Shown here in pieces: positions 44,519-53,443 of a stretch of DNA of 64,000 bases. The position numbers and the translations under genes were made by a program. Every line of letters starts with the position of its first letter. The stretch's first letter is position 1. Source of the stretch: Geodermatophilus normandii. Its GTDB lineage: Bacteria > Actinomycetota > Actinomycetes > Mycobacteriales > Geodermatophilaceae. The notes below the pieces were generated by a model. The model worked only from the letters and a program-made list of their open reading frames with translations, had not been told where the DNA came from and did not search any database. The DNA lies in NCBI RefSeq assembly GCF_003182485.1, contig NZ_QGTX01000001.1:496001-560000 (forward strand). Direction: 5' to 3'.

Positions 44519-44835
44519 GACACTTCCACGAGGTCGGGGGACCGGGCAGGGGTGTCGTGCGCGCGAACGACAGCCTCGGGGATCCCGGGACCGTCGGACG
44601 CCGCCCGGGTCGATCCCCACTCCGGCTGTCAGTCACGACACGATAACGAGCCCGGTGCGTGTGGCAACTGTGCGCACGGAGTGAAGCAGAGGGACGACGT
44701 GTCGACATGCAGCCGCGCCGACACGGTCAGTGAGGAACGCGCCGCGTGTGACGGGTGGGACGGATGCGGTTCACGAGGTCAGCTCGTGATCGAGGTCACG
44801 GTGTGACCGGTGCCGCGGCGGGGCATCCGGCGCGG
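44519..44835 (-). promoter_or_regulatory. long upstream region of rpfB with promoter and CRP-like site
   Basis: 317 bases. A - strand promoter TTGCCA (44667-44662), 16-bp spacer, TATCGT (44645-44640) is plausible for rpfB. Further up, GTGATCGAGGTCAC (44786-44799) matches the CRP half-site pattern GTGA-N6-TCAC. Two small hairpins flank or overlap it: TCACGAG/CTCGTGA (44771-44789) and GGTCAC/GTGACC (44794-44808); these could end the gene at 44836. No cyclic-di-AMP riboswitch consensus was found. Confidence 0.5.
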
Positions 44836-45675
44836 TCAGCCGGCGAGCGCCCGCTCGCTGATCCGCACCGGACGCAGCCAGGTGACGAGGAACGCGGCCA
44901 CGGCCAGCCCGGCGGCCAGCGCCGCGAAGCCGCCGGCCACCAGCGCCACCGGGAGCAGGTCGACGCCCTCGGTCACGCGGTCGCCGAGGTCGATGCCGGC
45001 CGCCAGGAGCAGGGTGCCCAGGGGCAGCAGGGCGAGCACGCTCGTCGCCGCCGTGACCAGGTGCGCGGTCCACGTCCGCAGCGCCTCGTCGACGGGCACG
45101 TCGGCGCCCTCGGCCGGCAGCGACCGGAGCAGCGTGCGCAGCAGCGCGGTCTCGGCCAGCAGCCAGGCCACCAGCGGGACGCCCACGGCGACCCAGCCGA
45201 CGGTGTCGGCGAGGTCCCCCCGCCGCCACATCACGACCGCGACCACGACCTCCGCGACGACGACGGCGCGGGTGGTCCACAGCAGCCACAGCGAGACCTG
45301 CTCGCTGCGGCGGGGCCGGCGGGCGGGGTCCGACGGCCGCCAGCGCGGCCGCGGCCGGGTGGCCTCGGCGAGGACCACCCCGGCGAGGAGCCCGACCAGG
45401 AGGGCCGGCAGCCAGAGGAAGACCGACGCCTCGGCGAACATGACGACGCTGGCGGCGATGCCCACGAGGCCCAGCAGCAGCCCGAGCCGCCGGACCCGGC
45501 GGCCGTGCTGCGCCTGACGCTGCAGCGTGGCCACGCCCTCGGCCGTGGGGGTCGCGAACTCCACGGCCGCCGACGCGACGGCGCGGCGGCCGGCCGCCAG
45601 GGCCCACGCGCGGGCGAGCAGCACGCCGGGCACCAGGACGGCGATGAACAGCACGACGGCGATGAGGCGGCCCAC
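44836..45675 (-). CDS. multi-pass membrane protein, function unknown
   Basis: 279 residues with about seven hydrophobic segments (for example LIAVVLFIAVLVPGVLLARA, VFLWLPALLVGLLAGVVLA). A basic cytoplasmic loop RPRPRWRPSDPARRPRR lies mid-protein. The start is GTG 45675. No family was recognised. It follows metG and tatD on the same strand, 27 bases after tatD, so it is probably the last gene of that operon. Confidence 0.7.
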   Translation of the reverse strand: MGRLIAVVLFIAVLVPGVLLARAWALAAGRRAVASAAVEFATPTAEGVATLQRQAQHGRRVRRLGLLLGLVGIAASVVMFAEASVFLWLPALLVGLLAGVVLAEATRPRPRWRPSDPARRPRRSEQVSLWLLWTTRAVVVAEVVVAVVMWRRGDLADTVGWVAVGVPLVAWLLAETALLRTLLRSLPAEGADVPVDEALRTWTAHLVTAATSVLALLPLGTLLLAAGIDLGDRVTEGVDLLPVALVAGGFAALAAGLAVAAFLVTWLRPVRISERALAG

Positions 45676-45702
45676 GCCGACCAGTGTGCAACGCCACGGC
45701 GA

Positions 45703-46605
45703 CTAGCCGGTGGAGTCGGTCCCCCAGGAGCCGAAGACGCGTTCGGCGTTCCGGGTCAGCGCGTCGCAGAGCTGCGCGAGCTCCACCCCGGTGACCTCCG
45801 CCAGCGCCCGGACGGTGTGCGGCACCAGCCGCGAGGCGTTGGGGCGGCCGCGGTGCGGGACCGGCGTGAGGAACGGCGAGTCGGTCTCGACGAGCAGCTG
45901 GTCCAGCGGCGTGCGCGCCGCCGCCTCCCGCAGGTACCCGGCGTTGCCGAAGGTCAGCGTGCCGGCGAAGGAGAGCACGTGGCCACGCTCGACGCAGGCC
46001 GTGGCGAAGGCGGCGTCGCCGGAGAAGCAGTGGAACACCGTGTGCTCCGGCGCCCCCTCGTCGTCGAGGACCCGCAGGATCTCCTCGTGCGCGTCGCGGT
46101 CGTGGATGACCAGCGCCACGTCGTGCTGCTTCGCGATCCGGATGTGCGCGCGGAAGGACGCCTCCTGCGCCGCCCAGCCCTCGGGGCCGGTGCGGTAGCG
46201 GTCCAGCCCGGTCTCCCCCACCGCGCGGACCCGCGGGAGCGCCGCCAGCCGGTCGATCTCGGCCAGCGCGTCGTCGTCGGCCGCGCCCTCGCCCGCCTCG
46301 TTCGGGTGGACGGCGACGGCGGCCAGCACGTTCGGGTGCCGGGCCGCCAGCTCCGCCGACCAGCGCGAGGAGGGCACGTCGACGCCGACCTGCACCAGCC
46401 TCGGGACCCCGACGGCCGCCGCGGCCGCGATCTCGGCGTCCACCGCGGCCCCGTCGACCGGGCCGTCGGCGGGCTCGTCGGAGCGGAAGCCGTCCAGGAC
46501 GATGTCGAGGTGGGTGTGGCTGTCGACCGCCGGTGCCGGCAGCGGCTCCGGCGACGGCGGCGGCTCCCCCCGCCGGTTGGCGCGCGACGCGGCCGACCGA
46601 CTCAC
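45703..46605 (-). CDS. tatD: TatD family metal-dependent DNase
   Basis: 300 residues, TIM-barrel amidohydrolase fold. The N-terminal [36 protein letters not shown] and VETDSPFL motifs are the TatD metal ligands in order. It acts as a 3'-5' nuclease and takes part in DNA repair or RNA quality control. GTG 46605 overlaps the metG stop (GTGA). The metG-tatD pair is a standard bacterial arrangement. Confidence 0.95.
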   Translation of the reverse strand: MSRSAASRANRRGEPPPSPEPLPAPAVDSHTHLDIVLDGFRSDEPADGPVDGAAVDAEIAAAAAVGVPRLVQVGVDVPSSRWSAELAARHPNVLAAVAVHPNEAGEGAADDDALAEIDRLAALPRVRAVGETGLDRYRTGPEGWAAQEASFRAHIRIAKQHDVALVIHDRDAHEEILRVLDDEGAPEHTVFHCFSGDAAFATACVERGHVLSFAGTLTFGNAGYLREAAARTPLDQLLVETDSPFLTPVPHRGRPNASRLVPHTVRALAEVTGVELAQLCDALTRNAERVFGSWGTDSTG

Positions 46606-48395
46606 TCCTCGCCCTCGAGCCGGCGCAGCTCCTCCTCGACCACGGAGTCGTCGAGCTTGCGGAACACCGGGGTGGGCGGGGACAGCGGCGTGCCCGACGG
46701 CAGCGGGCGGGAGGCCCACACCGCCTGCGCGTCGCCGTAGTCGCCGGTGATGACCGGGTAGGGCGAGCCGTCGTCGAGGTCGGTGACCTCCTCGATCCGC
46801 GGCGCCGGGGACCACACGCCGGTGCCGCCGAGCAGTTCGTGCACCTTCTGCGCCGAGTGCGGGAGGAACGGCGTGAGCAGCGCGTTGCAGTCGCTGATCG
46901 CCTGCAGTGCGGTGTGCAGCACGGTGTCCCGGCGGGCCGGGTCCTCCTTGAGCTTCCACGGCGCCTGGTCGGACAGGTACTTGTTCGCCTCGCCGACCAC
47001 CCGCATCGCCTCGGTGGCCGCGGCCTTCTGCCGGTTGCGCGCGAGCAGGTCGCCGATCGGGGTGAACGCCGACGACGTCGCCTGCAGCAGCGCGCGGTCG
47101 GCGTCGGTCAGCTCCCCCGGCGTCGGGACGGCGCCGACGTTCTTGGCCGCCATCGACACCGTGCGGTTGACCAGGTTGCCCCAGCCGGCGACGAGCTCGT
47201 CGTTGTTGCGCCGGAGGAACTCCGCCCAGGTGAAGTCGGTGTCCTGCGACTCCGGGCCGGCGACGGCGACGAAGTAGCGCAGCGCGTCGGCGTCGTAGCG
47301 GGCGAGGAAGTCGCGCACGTAGATGACCACCTGGCGCGAGGAGGAGAACTTGCGCCCCTCCATCGTCAGGAACTCGCTGGAGACCACCTCGGTGGGCAGG
47401 TTCAGCCGGCCGAGCGAGCCCGGGGAGCCGCCGCGGTCCCCCTCGCCGTCGTAGCCGAGCAGCTGGGCCGGCCAGATCTCGGCGTGGAAGACGATGTTGT
47501 CCTTGCCCATGAAGTAGTAGGCGTCGGAGTCCGGCGTCTGCCACCACTGCCGCCAGGCCTCGGGGTCCCCGGAGCGGCGGGCCCACTCGATGGAGGCCGA
47601 CAGGTAACCGACGACGGCGTCGAACCACACGTAGATGCGCTTGTCGGGCCGGTCGCGCCACCCGTCGAGCGGCACCGGCACGCCCCAGTCGATGTCGCGG
47701 GTGTAGCTGCGCGGCTTGAGGTCCTCGAGCAGGTTCCGGCTGAAGTTGAGGACGTTGGGCCGCCAGCTCTTCCGCGTCGCCAGCCAGTCGCCCAGCGCGC
47801 GGCTGAAGGCGGGCAGGTCGAGGAAGTAGTGCTCGCTCTCGACGAAGCGCGGCGTCTCGCCGTTGATCCGGCTGACCGGGTTGATCAGGTCGGTGGGGTC
47901 GAGCTGGTTGCCGCAGTTGTCGCACTGGTCGCCGCGGGCGCCGTCGTACCCGCAGATCGGGCAGGTGCCCTCGATGTAGCGGTCGGGCAGCGTGCGGCCG
48001 GTCGACGGGCTGATCGCGCCGAGCGTCGTCTGCGGGAAGACGTACCCGTTCTTGAGCAGGCCGAGGAAGATCTCCTGGCTGACCTGCGCGTGGTTGACCG
48101 TGGTGGTGCGCGTGAACAGGTCGTAGCTCAGCCCCAGGGCCTGCAGGTCGCCGACGATCAGCCGGTTGTTCCGGTCGGCGATCTCCCGCGGGCTCACCCC
48201 CTCGGCGTCGGCGGCGACGGTGATCGGGGTCCCGTGCTCGTCCGTGCCGCTGACCATGAGGACGCGGTCCCCGGCCATCCGGTGGTAGCGGCTGAAGACG
48301 TCCGAGGGGACGCCGAAGCCGGAGACGTGGCCGATGTGCCGCGGGCCGTTGGCGTAGGGCCAGGCCACGGCGGTCAGGATGTGCCGATCACTCAC
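46602..48395 (-). CDS. metG: methionyl-tRNA synthetase
   Basis: 597 residues, full length. The class I HIGH motif is in [12 protein letters not shown] near residue 18 and the KMSKS-equivalent is GRKFSSSR. A zinc knuckle with four Cys ([18 protein letters not shown]) lies at about 140-160, and DPTDLINP and the anticodon-binding helices ([12 protein letters not shown] onward) follow. It charges tRNA-Met. The start is GTG 48395. Confidence 0.97.
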   Translation of the reverse strand: MSDRHILTAVAWPYANGPRHIGHVSGFGVPSDVFSRYHRMAGDRVLMVSGTDEHGTPITVAADAEGVSPREIADRNNRLIVGDLQALGLSYDLFTRTTTVNHAQVSQEIFLGLLKNGYVFPQTTLGAISPSTGRTLPDRYIEGTCPICGYDGARGDQCDNCGNQLDPTDLINPVSRINGETPRFVESEHYFLDLPAFSRALGDWLATRKSWRPNVLNFSRNLLEDLKPRSYTRDIDWGVPVPLDGWRDRPDKRIYVWFDAVVGYLSASIEWARRSGDPEAWRQWWQTPDSDAYYFMGKDNIVFHAEIWPAQLLGYDGEGDRGGSPGSLGRLNLPTEVVSSEFLTMEGRKFSSSRQVVIYVRDFLARYDADALRYFVAVAGPESQDTDFTWAEFLRRNNDELVAGWGNLVNRTVSMAAKNVGAVPTPGELTDADRALLQATSSAFTPIGDLLARNRQKAAATEAMRVVGEANKYLSDQAPWKLKEDPARRDTVLHTALQAISDCNALLTPFLPHSAQKVHELLGGTGVWSPAPRIEEVTDLDDGSPYPVITGDYGDAQAVWASRPLPSGTPLSPPTPVFRKLDDSVVEEELRRLEGEE

Positions 48396-48430
48396 GGCAC
48401 GAGAGTAGTGAGCGGCGGCCACCCACCGGA

Positions 48431-49041
48431 TCAGTGACCGGAGACGCTGCTCACCGGCGGCAGCTCGCCGCCGACCGGGGTGGTGACCGCCAGCGCCCCG
48501 AGGGCGATGCCGATGAGCGCCACGGTGGCCAGGCGAAGCCGCGGGTGGCGGGCCGGAGCGGCGGTGCGCACGCGCGGCGGGGCGGCCTCGGCCCAGGCGA
48601 GGGTGGCCGGTGCCGAGGTCAGGAGCAGCTTGCCGACCGGCACGGCCAGGGCGAGCAGCGCGACGGCCGGCAGCGGCAGGGTGGTGGGCAGGTCGCCGAC
48701 CAGCGGGGTGACCTGGCTGACGACGACCAGCGCGGCGACGGCGGCGATCTCGGCGCAGGCGAGGCCGTTCACGAGGCGCCGTCCGCCCTCCAGGGCCGCC
48801 AGCCCGCTGCCCGCGCAGAGCACGACCCAGCCGGCCAGGCCGCCGAGCACGGTGACCACGAGGGGCACCGACGGCCGCAGCGAGGCGGTGAACAGCCCGT
48901 CGAGGCCGGTGAGGCCCCGGCGAGCAGCGCGAGGGCCTCCAGCCCGCAGAGCGCGGCCAGCGCGAGCACCGGCGCCGGCCACCACCCGCGCGCGGGGACG
49001 GCGGGGACGGGGAGGGGGGCGTCGAGGACGCTGGTCGCCAC
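48431..49041 (-). pseudogene. small multi-pass membrane protein gene, frameshifted
   Basis: An ATG at 49041 opens a hydrophobic protein ([16 protein letters not shown], then a membrane helix [17 protein letters not shown]). The meaningful sequence then continues in another frame ([44 protein letters not shown]) to a stop at 48431. The switch lies near 48911-48925. The total length is 611 bases (2 mod 3), consistent with one lost base. Unbroken, it would be about 203 residues with four membrane helices. No family was recognised. Confidence 0.75.
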
Positions 49042-49113
49042 GGGTCTGCTCCTGGCCGGGGACGTCGGTCACCGGTCAGGTCGTCGCCGGCGCGGGTGCG
49101 CTGGAGACGGGGC

Positions 49114-49133
49114 GGAGGGGACCTCACCCCTCC
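49114..49133 (-). terminator. hairpin after the APC permease gene
   Basis: GGAGGGG (49114-49120), a 6-base loop, then CCCCTCC (49127-49133), just downstream of the permease stop at 49140. Confidence 0.6.
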
Positions 49134-49139
49134 GGGGGG

Positions 49140-50660
49140 TCAGCGGACGCGGCGGCGCGCCTCCGTGTCGGCGGCGAGGCGTTCGGCCGCGGCCTCGCCC
49201 TCGGCTCCGGCCAGGCGGCTGTGCCTGCGGCCGTAGAGGTAGTAGATGGCCACGCCGAGCGCCATCCAGACCGCGAACCGCACCCAGGTGTCGGCCGGGA
49301 GGTTCAGCATCAGGTAGAGGCAGGCCAGCGCCGAGACGATCGGCAGGAGCGGCACCAGCGGCACCCGGAAGGAGCGGTGCAGGTCCGGCCGGGTGCGCCG
49401 CAGCACGATGACGCCGACCGAGACGAGCACGAAGGCGAACAGCGTGCCGATGTTGACCAGCTCGGCCAGAGTCCCGAGCGGGAGGAAGCCCGCGAGCAGC
49501 GCCACGAAGATCCCCGTGCCGATCGTGATCTTGTACGGGGTGCCGTAGCGGGGGTGGACGGCGGCCATGCCCGGGGGCAGCAGGTGGTCGCGGCTCATCG
49601 CGAACAGCACCCGCGACTGCCCGAGCATCAGGATCATGACCACCGACGTCAGCCCGGCCAGGGCGCCGACGGAGATGACGCTGGAGACGAAGGACAGCCC
49701 CACGCTGCTGAACGCCTCGGCCAGCGGCGCCTCGGTGGACAGCTCCGAGTACGGCTGCATCCCGACGACGACCAGCGAGACGGCGACGTAGAGCAGCGTG
49801 CAGACGACCAGCGAGCCGATGATCCCGCGCGGCAGGTCCTTGCGCGGGTCCTTGGTCTCCTCGGCCGCCGTCGCCACGATGTCGAACCCGATGAAGGCGA
49901 AGAACACGATGGAGGCGCCGGCGATCACGCCGCCCCAGCCGAAGCTGCCCTGGGTGAACCCGAGCAGCTGGATGAGCGGGGCGTGCCAGCCGCCCTCCCC
50001 CTCGGCCGCGGGCTCGGCGGGCGGCACGAAGGGCGTGTAGTTGTCGGCGGTCAGGTAGAAGAGGCCGAGCACGATGACCAGCAGGACGATCGCGACCTTG
50101 ATGGCCACGATCACGCTGGTCACCCGCGAGGACAGCTTGATGCCGAGGACCAGGACGGCGGTCATCAGCAGCGCGATGACGATCGCCGGGATGTTGACCG
50201 TCGCGGTCTCCCCCGCGATCGACGTCGGCAGCGGGATGCCGAGGTCGCCGAGCAGCTGGTTGAGGTAGCCCGACCAGCCCACCGACACGGTGGCGGCGCC
50301 CAGGGCGAGCTCGAGCACGAGGTCCCAGCCGATGATCCAGGCGACCACCTCGCCGAGGGTGGCGTAGGAGAACGTGTACGCCGAGCCGGCCACCGGCACC
50401 GTCGAGGCGAACTCGGCGTAGCAGACCGCGGCCAGCCCGCACACGACGCCGGCGATCACGAACGAGATGGCCACCGCCGGCCCGGCCGTCGTCTTCGCCA
50501 CCTCGCCGGTGAGCACGAAGATGCCGGTGCCGATGATCACCCCGACGCCGAAGACGGCGAGGTCGAGGCCGGAGAGGTTCTTCTTGAGCCGGTGCTCGGG
50601 TTCCTCCGTGTCACGGATGGAGTCCTCGACCGACTTCACCCGGCGCGTGCCTGCGGTCAT
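49140..50660 (-). CDS. APC family amino-acid permease (cationic amino acid type)
   Basis: 506 residues, about twelve membrane segments. LAVFGVGVIIGTGIFVLTGE is the family's unwound first helix. VPVAGSAYTFSYATLGEVVAWIIGWDL and GFDIVATAAEETKDPRKDLPRGI (in part) are typical of CAT/YfnA-like permeases for basic amino acids. The ATG at 50660 has GAGGAGGA upstream. It is divergent from corA. Confidence 0.92.
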   Translation of the reverse strand: MTAGTRRVKSVEDSIRDTEEPEHRLKKNLSGLDLAVFGVGVIIGTGIFVLTGEVAKTTAGPAVAISFVIAGVVCGLAAVCYAEFASTVPVAGSAYTFSYATLGEVVAWIIGWDLVLELALGAATVSVGWSGYLNQLLGDLGIPLPTSIAGETATVNIPAIVIALLMTAVLVLGIKLSSRVTSVIVAIKVAIVLLVIVLGLFYLTADNYTPFVPPAEPAAEGEGGWHAPLIQLLGFTQGSFGWGGVIAGASIVFFAFIGFDIVATAAEETKDPRKDLPRGIIGSLVVCTLLYVAVSLVVVGMQPYSELSTEAPLAEAFSSVGLSFVSSVISVGALAGLTSVVMILMLGQSRVLFAMSRDHLLPPGMAAVHPRYGTPYKITIGTGIFVALLAGFLPLGTLAELVNIGTLFAFVLVSVGVIVLRRTRPDLHRSFRVPLVPLLPIVSALACLYLMLNLPADTWVRFAVWMALGVAIYYLYGRRHSRLAGAEGEAAAERLAADTEARRRVR

Positions 50661-50770
50661 CGCGTCCTCCTCGGCGGGGGTACTCCCGGCAGCGTCGCAC
50701 GGAGGCCCGGGTCCCGCACGCCTACGCTTCTGCTGCCCGCCGTCGCGGGCGGATCGGAGGAGGTGCGCCC

Positions 50771-51874
50771 GTGACCGACACCCGTCCAGGGACGCCACCA
50801 GGGCCGCCAGCAGGGCCGCCACTGCCCGCCACGCGACCCGCCGGGGTCCCGCGCCGGGCCGGCACGCGCCCCGCGGGAGCCGACGCGATCGTCGACTGCG
50901 CCGTCTACGTCGACGGCCGCCGCGAGCCGCCGGTCGACCCGGGCGACGCGCTGGCCGCCGCCGCCGAGCGCGGTGGCTTCGTGTGGCTGGGCCTGTTCGA
51001 GCCGACGGAGGCCGAGCTCGGGCGGATCGCCGAGCGCTACGGGCTGCACCCGCTCGCGGTGGAGGACGCCGTCTACGCCCACCAGCGACCGAAGCTCGAG
51101 CGCTACGACGACGACCTGTTCATGGTGCTCAAGACCGCGCGCTACGTGGAGCACGAGGAGCTGACCGCGACCAGCGAGGTGGTGGACACCGGCGAGGTGA
51201 TGGTGTTCCTCGGCTCGAACTACGTGATCACGGTGCGGCACGGCGAGCACGGCGACCTCGCCGAGCTGCGGCGCCGCATGGAGGAGGAGCAGCACGACCT
51301 GCTCTGCCTGGGCCCGGCCGCGGTCCTCTACGCGGTGGCCGACCTCGTCGTCGACACCTTCGTCGAGGTCGTGGCCGCCGTGCAGGACGACGTCGACGAG
51401 CTCGAGGCGTCGGTCTTCAGCCCGGAGCGCACCGACGACATCGGCCGGCTCTACCAGCTCAAGCGCGAGCTGATGTCCCTGCGGCGGGCGGTGGCGCCCC
51501 TGGAGGTGCCCCTGCAGAAGCTGGCCGAGCGCCAGGTCGACGTCGTCCCGGGCGCGATGCGCTCCTACTTCCGCGACGTGCAGGACCACGCCATCCGGGT
51601 GCGCGACCAGCTCGGCGGGCTCGACGAGCTGCTGTCGTCGATCCTGCAGGCGTCGCTCGCCCGCACGACGATGGCCGACAACGAGGACATGCGGAAGATC
51701 TCGGCGTGGGCCGGGATCATCGCGGTGCCCACCGCGATCGCCGGGATCTACGGGATGAACTTCGAGTTCATGCCCGAGCTCGAGTGGCGCTACGGCTATC
51801 CGATGGTGCTGCTGGTCATCGTCACCGCCTGCGTCCTGCTCTACCGCGGCTTCAAGCGCAACGGCTGGCTGTAG
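50771..51874 (+). CDS. corA: CorA family magnesium/cobalt transporter
   Basis: 367 residues. A long cytoplasmic N-terminal domain (FVWLGLFEPTEAELGRIAERY, LFMVLKTARYV) is followed by a coiled-coil stalk and two C-terminal membrane helices with the selectivity motif GMN in IAGIYGMNFEFMPELEW. It is a pentameric inner-membrane divalent-cation channel. GTG 50771 has GGAGGAGG upstream. The N-terminal 35 residues are Pro/Arg-rich and vary between homologues. Confidence 0.95.
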   Translation: MTDTRPGTPPGPPAGPPLPATRPAGVPRRAGTRPAGADAIVDCAVYVDGRREPPVDPGDALAAAAERGGFVWLGLFEPTEAELGRIAERYGLHPLAVEDAVYAHQRPKLERYDDDLFMVLKTARYVEHEELTATSEVVDTGEVMVFLGSNYVITVRHGEHGDLAELRRRMEEEQHDLLCLGPAAVLYAVADLVVDTFVEVVAAVQDDVDELEASVFSPERTDDIGRLYQLKRELMSLRRAVAPLEVPLQKLAERQVDVVPGAMRSYFRDVQDHAIRVRDQLGGLDELLSSILQASLARTTMADNEDMRKISAWAGIIAVPTAIAGIYGMNFEFMPELEWRYGYPMVLLVIVTACVLLYRGFKRNGWL

Positions 51875-51895
51875 GGGGGCGCCGGCCCGCGCCGT

Positions 51896-51942
51896 GTGCA
51901 CGCAGCGCGAGCGGGGCGGCGCCGCGGGGGCGCTGCGTGCAC
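51896..51942. repeat. 13-bp perfect inverted repeat downstream of corA
   Basis: GTGCACGCAGCGC (51896-51908) and GCGCTGCGTGCAC (51930-51942) are exact complements with a 21-base GC-rich loop. It lies just after corA and exactly where the nuclease relic breaks off. It may be a corA terminator or a small dispersed palindromic element; a related but imperfect structure lies at about 52490-52537. Confidence 0.8.
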
Positions 51943-51944
51943 GA

Positions 51945-52429
51945 ACTGCCCGGGCGCGGCGTGCCAGGCCCCGTCGTACTCGACGGCCACCCGGAGCCCC
52001 GGCCACGCGAGGTCCACCCGCGCGACGAAGCGCCCCTCGTGCTCGACGCCGTACTGGGCGACGGGCGCCGGGAGACCGCCGTCGACGACCAGCAGCCGTG
52101 GACGCGTCTCCTGCGCCCGGGACGCGGCGCGGGTGGGATCCCGGCGGCAGGACCAGTTCGACGTCGTCCCGCTCGTCGGCGAGGTCGACGCCCCACAGGA
52201 CCGCGGCACTCAGGCCCGAGACGACGGCGCCGGGCAGCAGCAGTCCGGCCGCTGCCCGGGCCCGGAGCCGGTGGGAGTCAGGAACCCGCGCGTCGACGTA
52301 GACGTCGCGGGAGAGACGCCGGCAGGAGGGGCCGCGCAGGCGGGCCGGGGTGAGCAGCCCCCGGCGCACCACGTCGGTTCCTCGGAGGACGCGGTGGCGA
52401 AGGGCCTCGGGGAGGGCGGTCGTGGGCAC
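51945..52429 (-). pseudogene. remnant of an AbiEi-like / DUF559 endonuclease-type protein
   Basis: The N-terminal part (from GTG 52429) reads like the AbiEi antitoxin-type winged-helix proteins with DUF559 tails common in actinobacteria: LPEALRHRVLRGTDVVRRG, LSRDVYVDARVPDSHRL and VVSGLSAAVLWGVDLA. At about 52125-52135 the frame breaks and jumps to the nuclease part (RLLVVDGGLPAPVAQYGVEH, then VDLAWPGLRVAVEYDGAWHA). The middle of the protein is missing, and the C-terminus is cut at GQF next to the inverted repeat. At about 160 coded residues it is roughly half the usual length and probably nonfunctional. Confidence 0.75.
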
Positions 52430-52552
52430 ACGCGCACGCTCGCCGGATCCGCCGACGTGACGTGGCAGGACGTCCACAGCCCGCGGTGTGTGCGCACGTC
52501 GCCGCGCGAGCGCCCACGAGGGCGCGAGGTGTGCACGGGACGGGCGGGTCGC

Positions 52553-53389
52553 TCAGCCCTTGGCGGCGACGACGGCGTCGTAGACGGTGCGGCGGGACAG
52601 GCCGGTGCGGGTGACGACGGCGCGGATCGCGTCCTTGCGCGTGGCGCCCGCCGCCTCCTCCCCCGCCACGAGCACGGCCAGCTCGGCGGCCGAGAGCTCC
52701 ACCGGCTCCGGGGAGGCGCCCGCGACGACGAGGGTGATCTCCCCGCGCACCCCGTCGGCGGCCCACTCGGCGAGCTCCGACAGCGGCCCGCGCCGGACCT
52801 CCTCGTGCGTCTTCGTCAGCTCCCGGCACACGGCGGCCTCCCGCGCCGGCCCGAACGCGGCCGCGGCGTCGGCGAGCGCGTCGGCCAGCCGGTGCGGGGA
52901 CTCGAAGAAGACCATCGTGCGGCGCTCGCCGGCCAGCGCGGTCAGGCGGGACCGCCGCTCACCGCCCTTGCGCGGCAGGAAGCCCTCGAAGCAGAACCGG
53001 TCCACCGGCAGCCCCGAGAGCGCGAGCGCGGTGACCACCGCCGACGGCCCGGGCACCGAGGTCACGTCGACGCCGGCGTCGATCGCCGCGCGCACCAGCG
53101 TGTAGCCGGGGTCGGAGACCGAGGGCATGCCGGCGTCGGTGAGCAGCAGGACGGTCGCCCCGTCGGCCAGGGCGGCCATGAGCCCGGGCAGCCGCGCGCG
53201 CTCGACCGACTCGTGGAAGGTGACCACCCGCCCGGTCAGCGTCACCTCGAGGTCGGCGGCCAGCCGGTGCAGCCGGCGGGTGTCCTCGACGGCGAGGACG
53301 TCGGCCGAGGCCATCGCCTGCCGCAGCCGCGGGCCGACGTCGCCGGGCTGGCCGAGGGGTGCGCCACCGAGCACGAGCCGTCCCGTCAC
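52553..53389 (-). CDS. rsmI: 16S rRNA 2'-O-methyltransferase RsmI
   Basis: 278 residues, tetrapyrrole-methylase fold. LVLGGAPLGQPGDVGPRL at the N-terminus, VEDTRR, TDAGMPSVSDPG, SVPGPSAVVTALALSGLP, GFLPRKGGERRSRL and VFFESPHRL are the conserved blocks in order. It methylates the 2'-OH of C1402 of 16S rRNA using SAM. The GTG start is the first before the conserved block. It is divergent from the protein mannosyltransferase, as in mycobacteria. Confidence 0.96.
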   Translation of the reverse strand: MTGRLVLGGAPLGQPGDVGPRLRQAMASADVLAVEDTRRLHRLAADLEVTLTGRVVTFHESVERARLPGLMAALADGATVLLLTDAGMPSVSDPGYTLVRAAIDAGVDVTSVPGPSAVVTALALSGLPVDRFCFEGFLPRKGGERRSRLTALAGERRTMVFFESPHRLADALADAAAAFGPAREAAVCRELTKTHEEVRRGPLSELAEWAADGVRGEITLVVAGASPEPVELSAAELAVLVAGEEAAGATRKDAIRAVVTRTGLSRRTVYDAVVAAKG

Positions 53390-53430
53390 GGCGACGAGCC
53401 TGTCACGCCGGGCGGCCCGGCCGGCCCACC

Positions 53431-53436
53431 TACCCT
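53431..53436 (+). promoter_or_regulatory. -10 element of a leaderless promoter
   Basis: TACCCT ends seven bases before the ATG of the protein mannosyltransferase. This spacing places transcription start at or near the start codon, a common actinobacterial arrangement. No clear -35 was seen. Confidence 0.4.
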
Positions 53437-53443
53437 GAGGCGC

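Noticed and set aside
44519..44835. Cyclic-di-AMP (ydaO-type) riboswitch upstream of rpfB
   Set aside because: Such elements precede rpf genes in some actinobacteria, but the conserved GGGGGAACC-like and AACCUCGUAGG-like blocks are not present on the - strand here.
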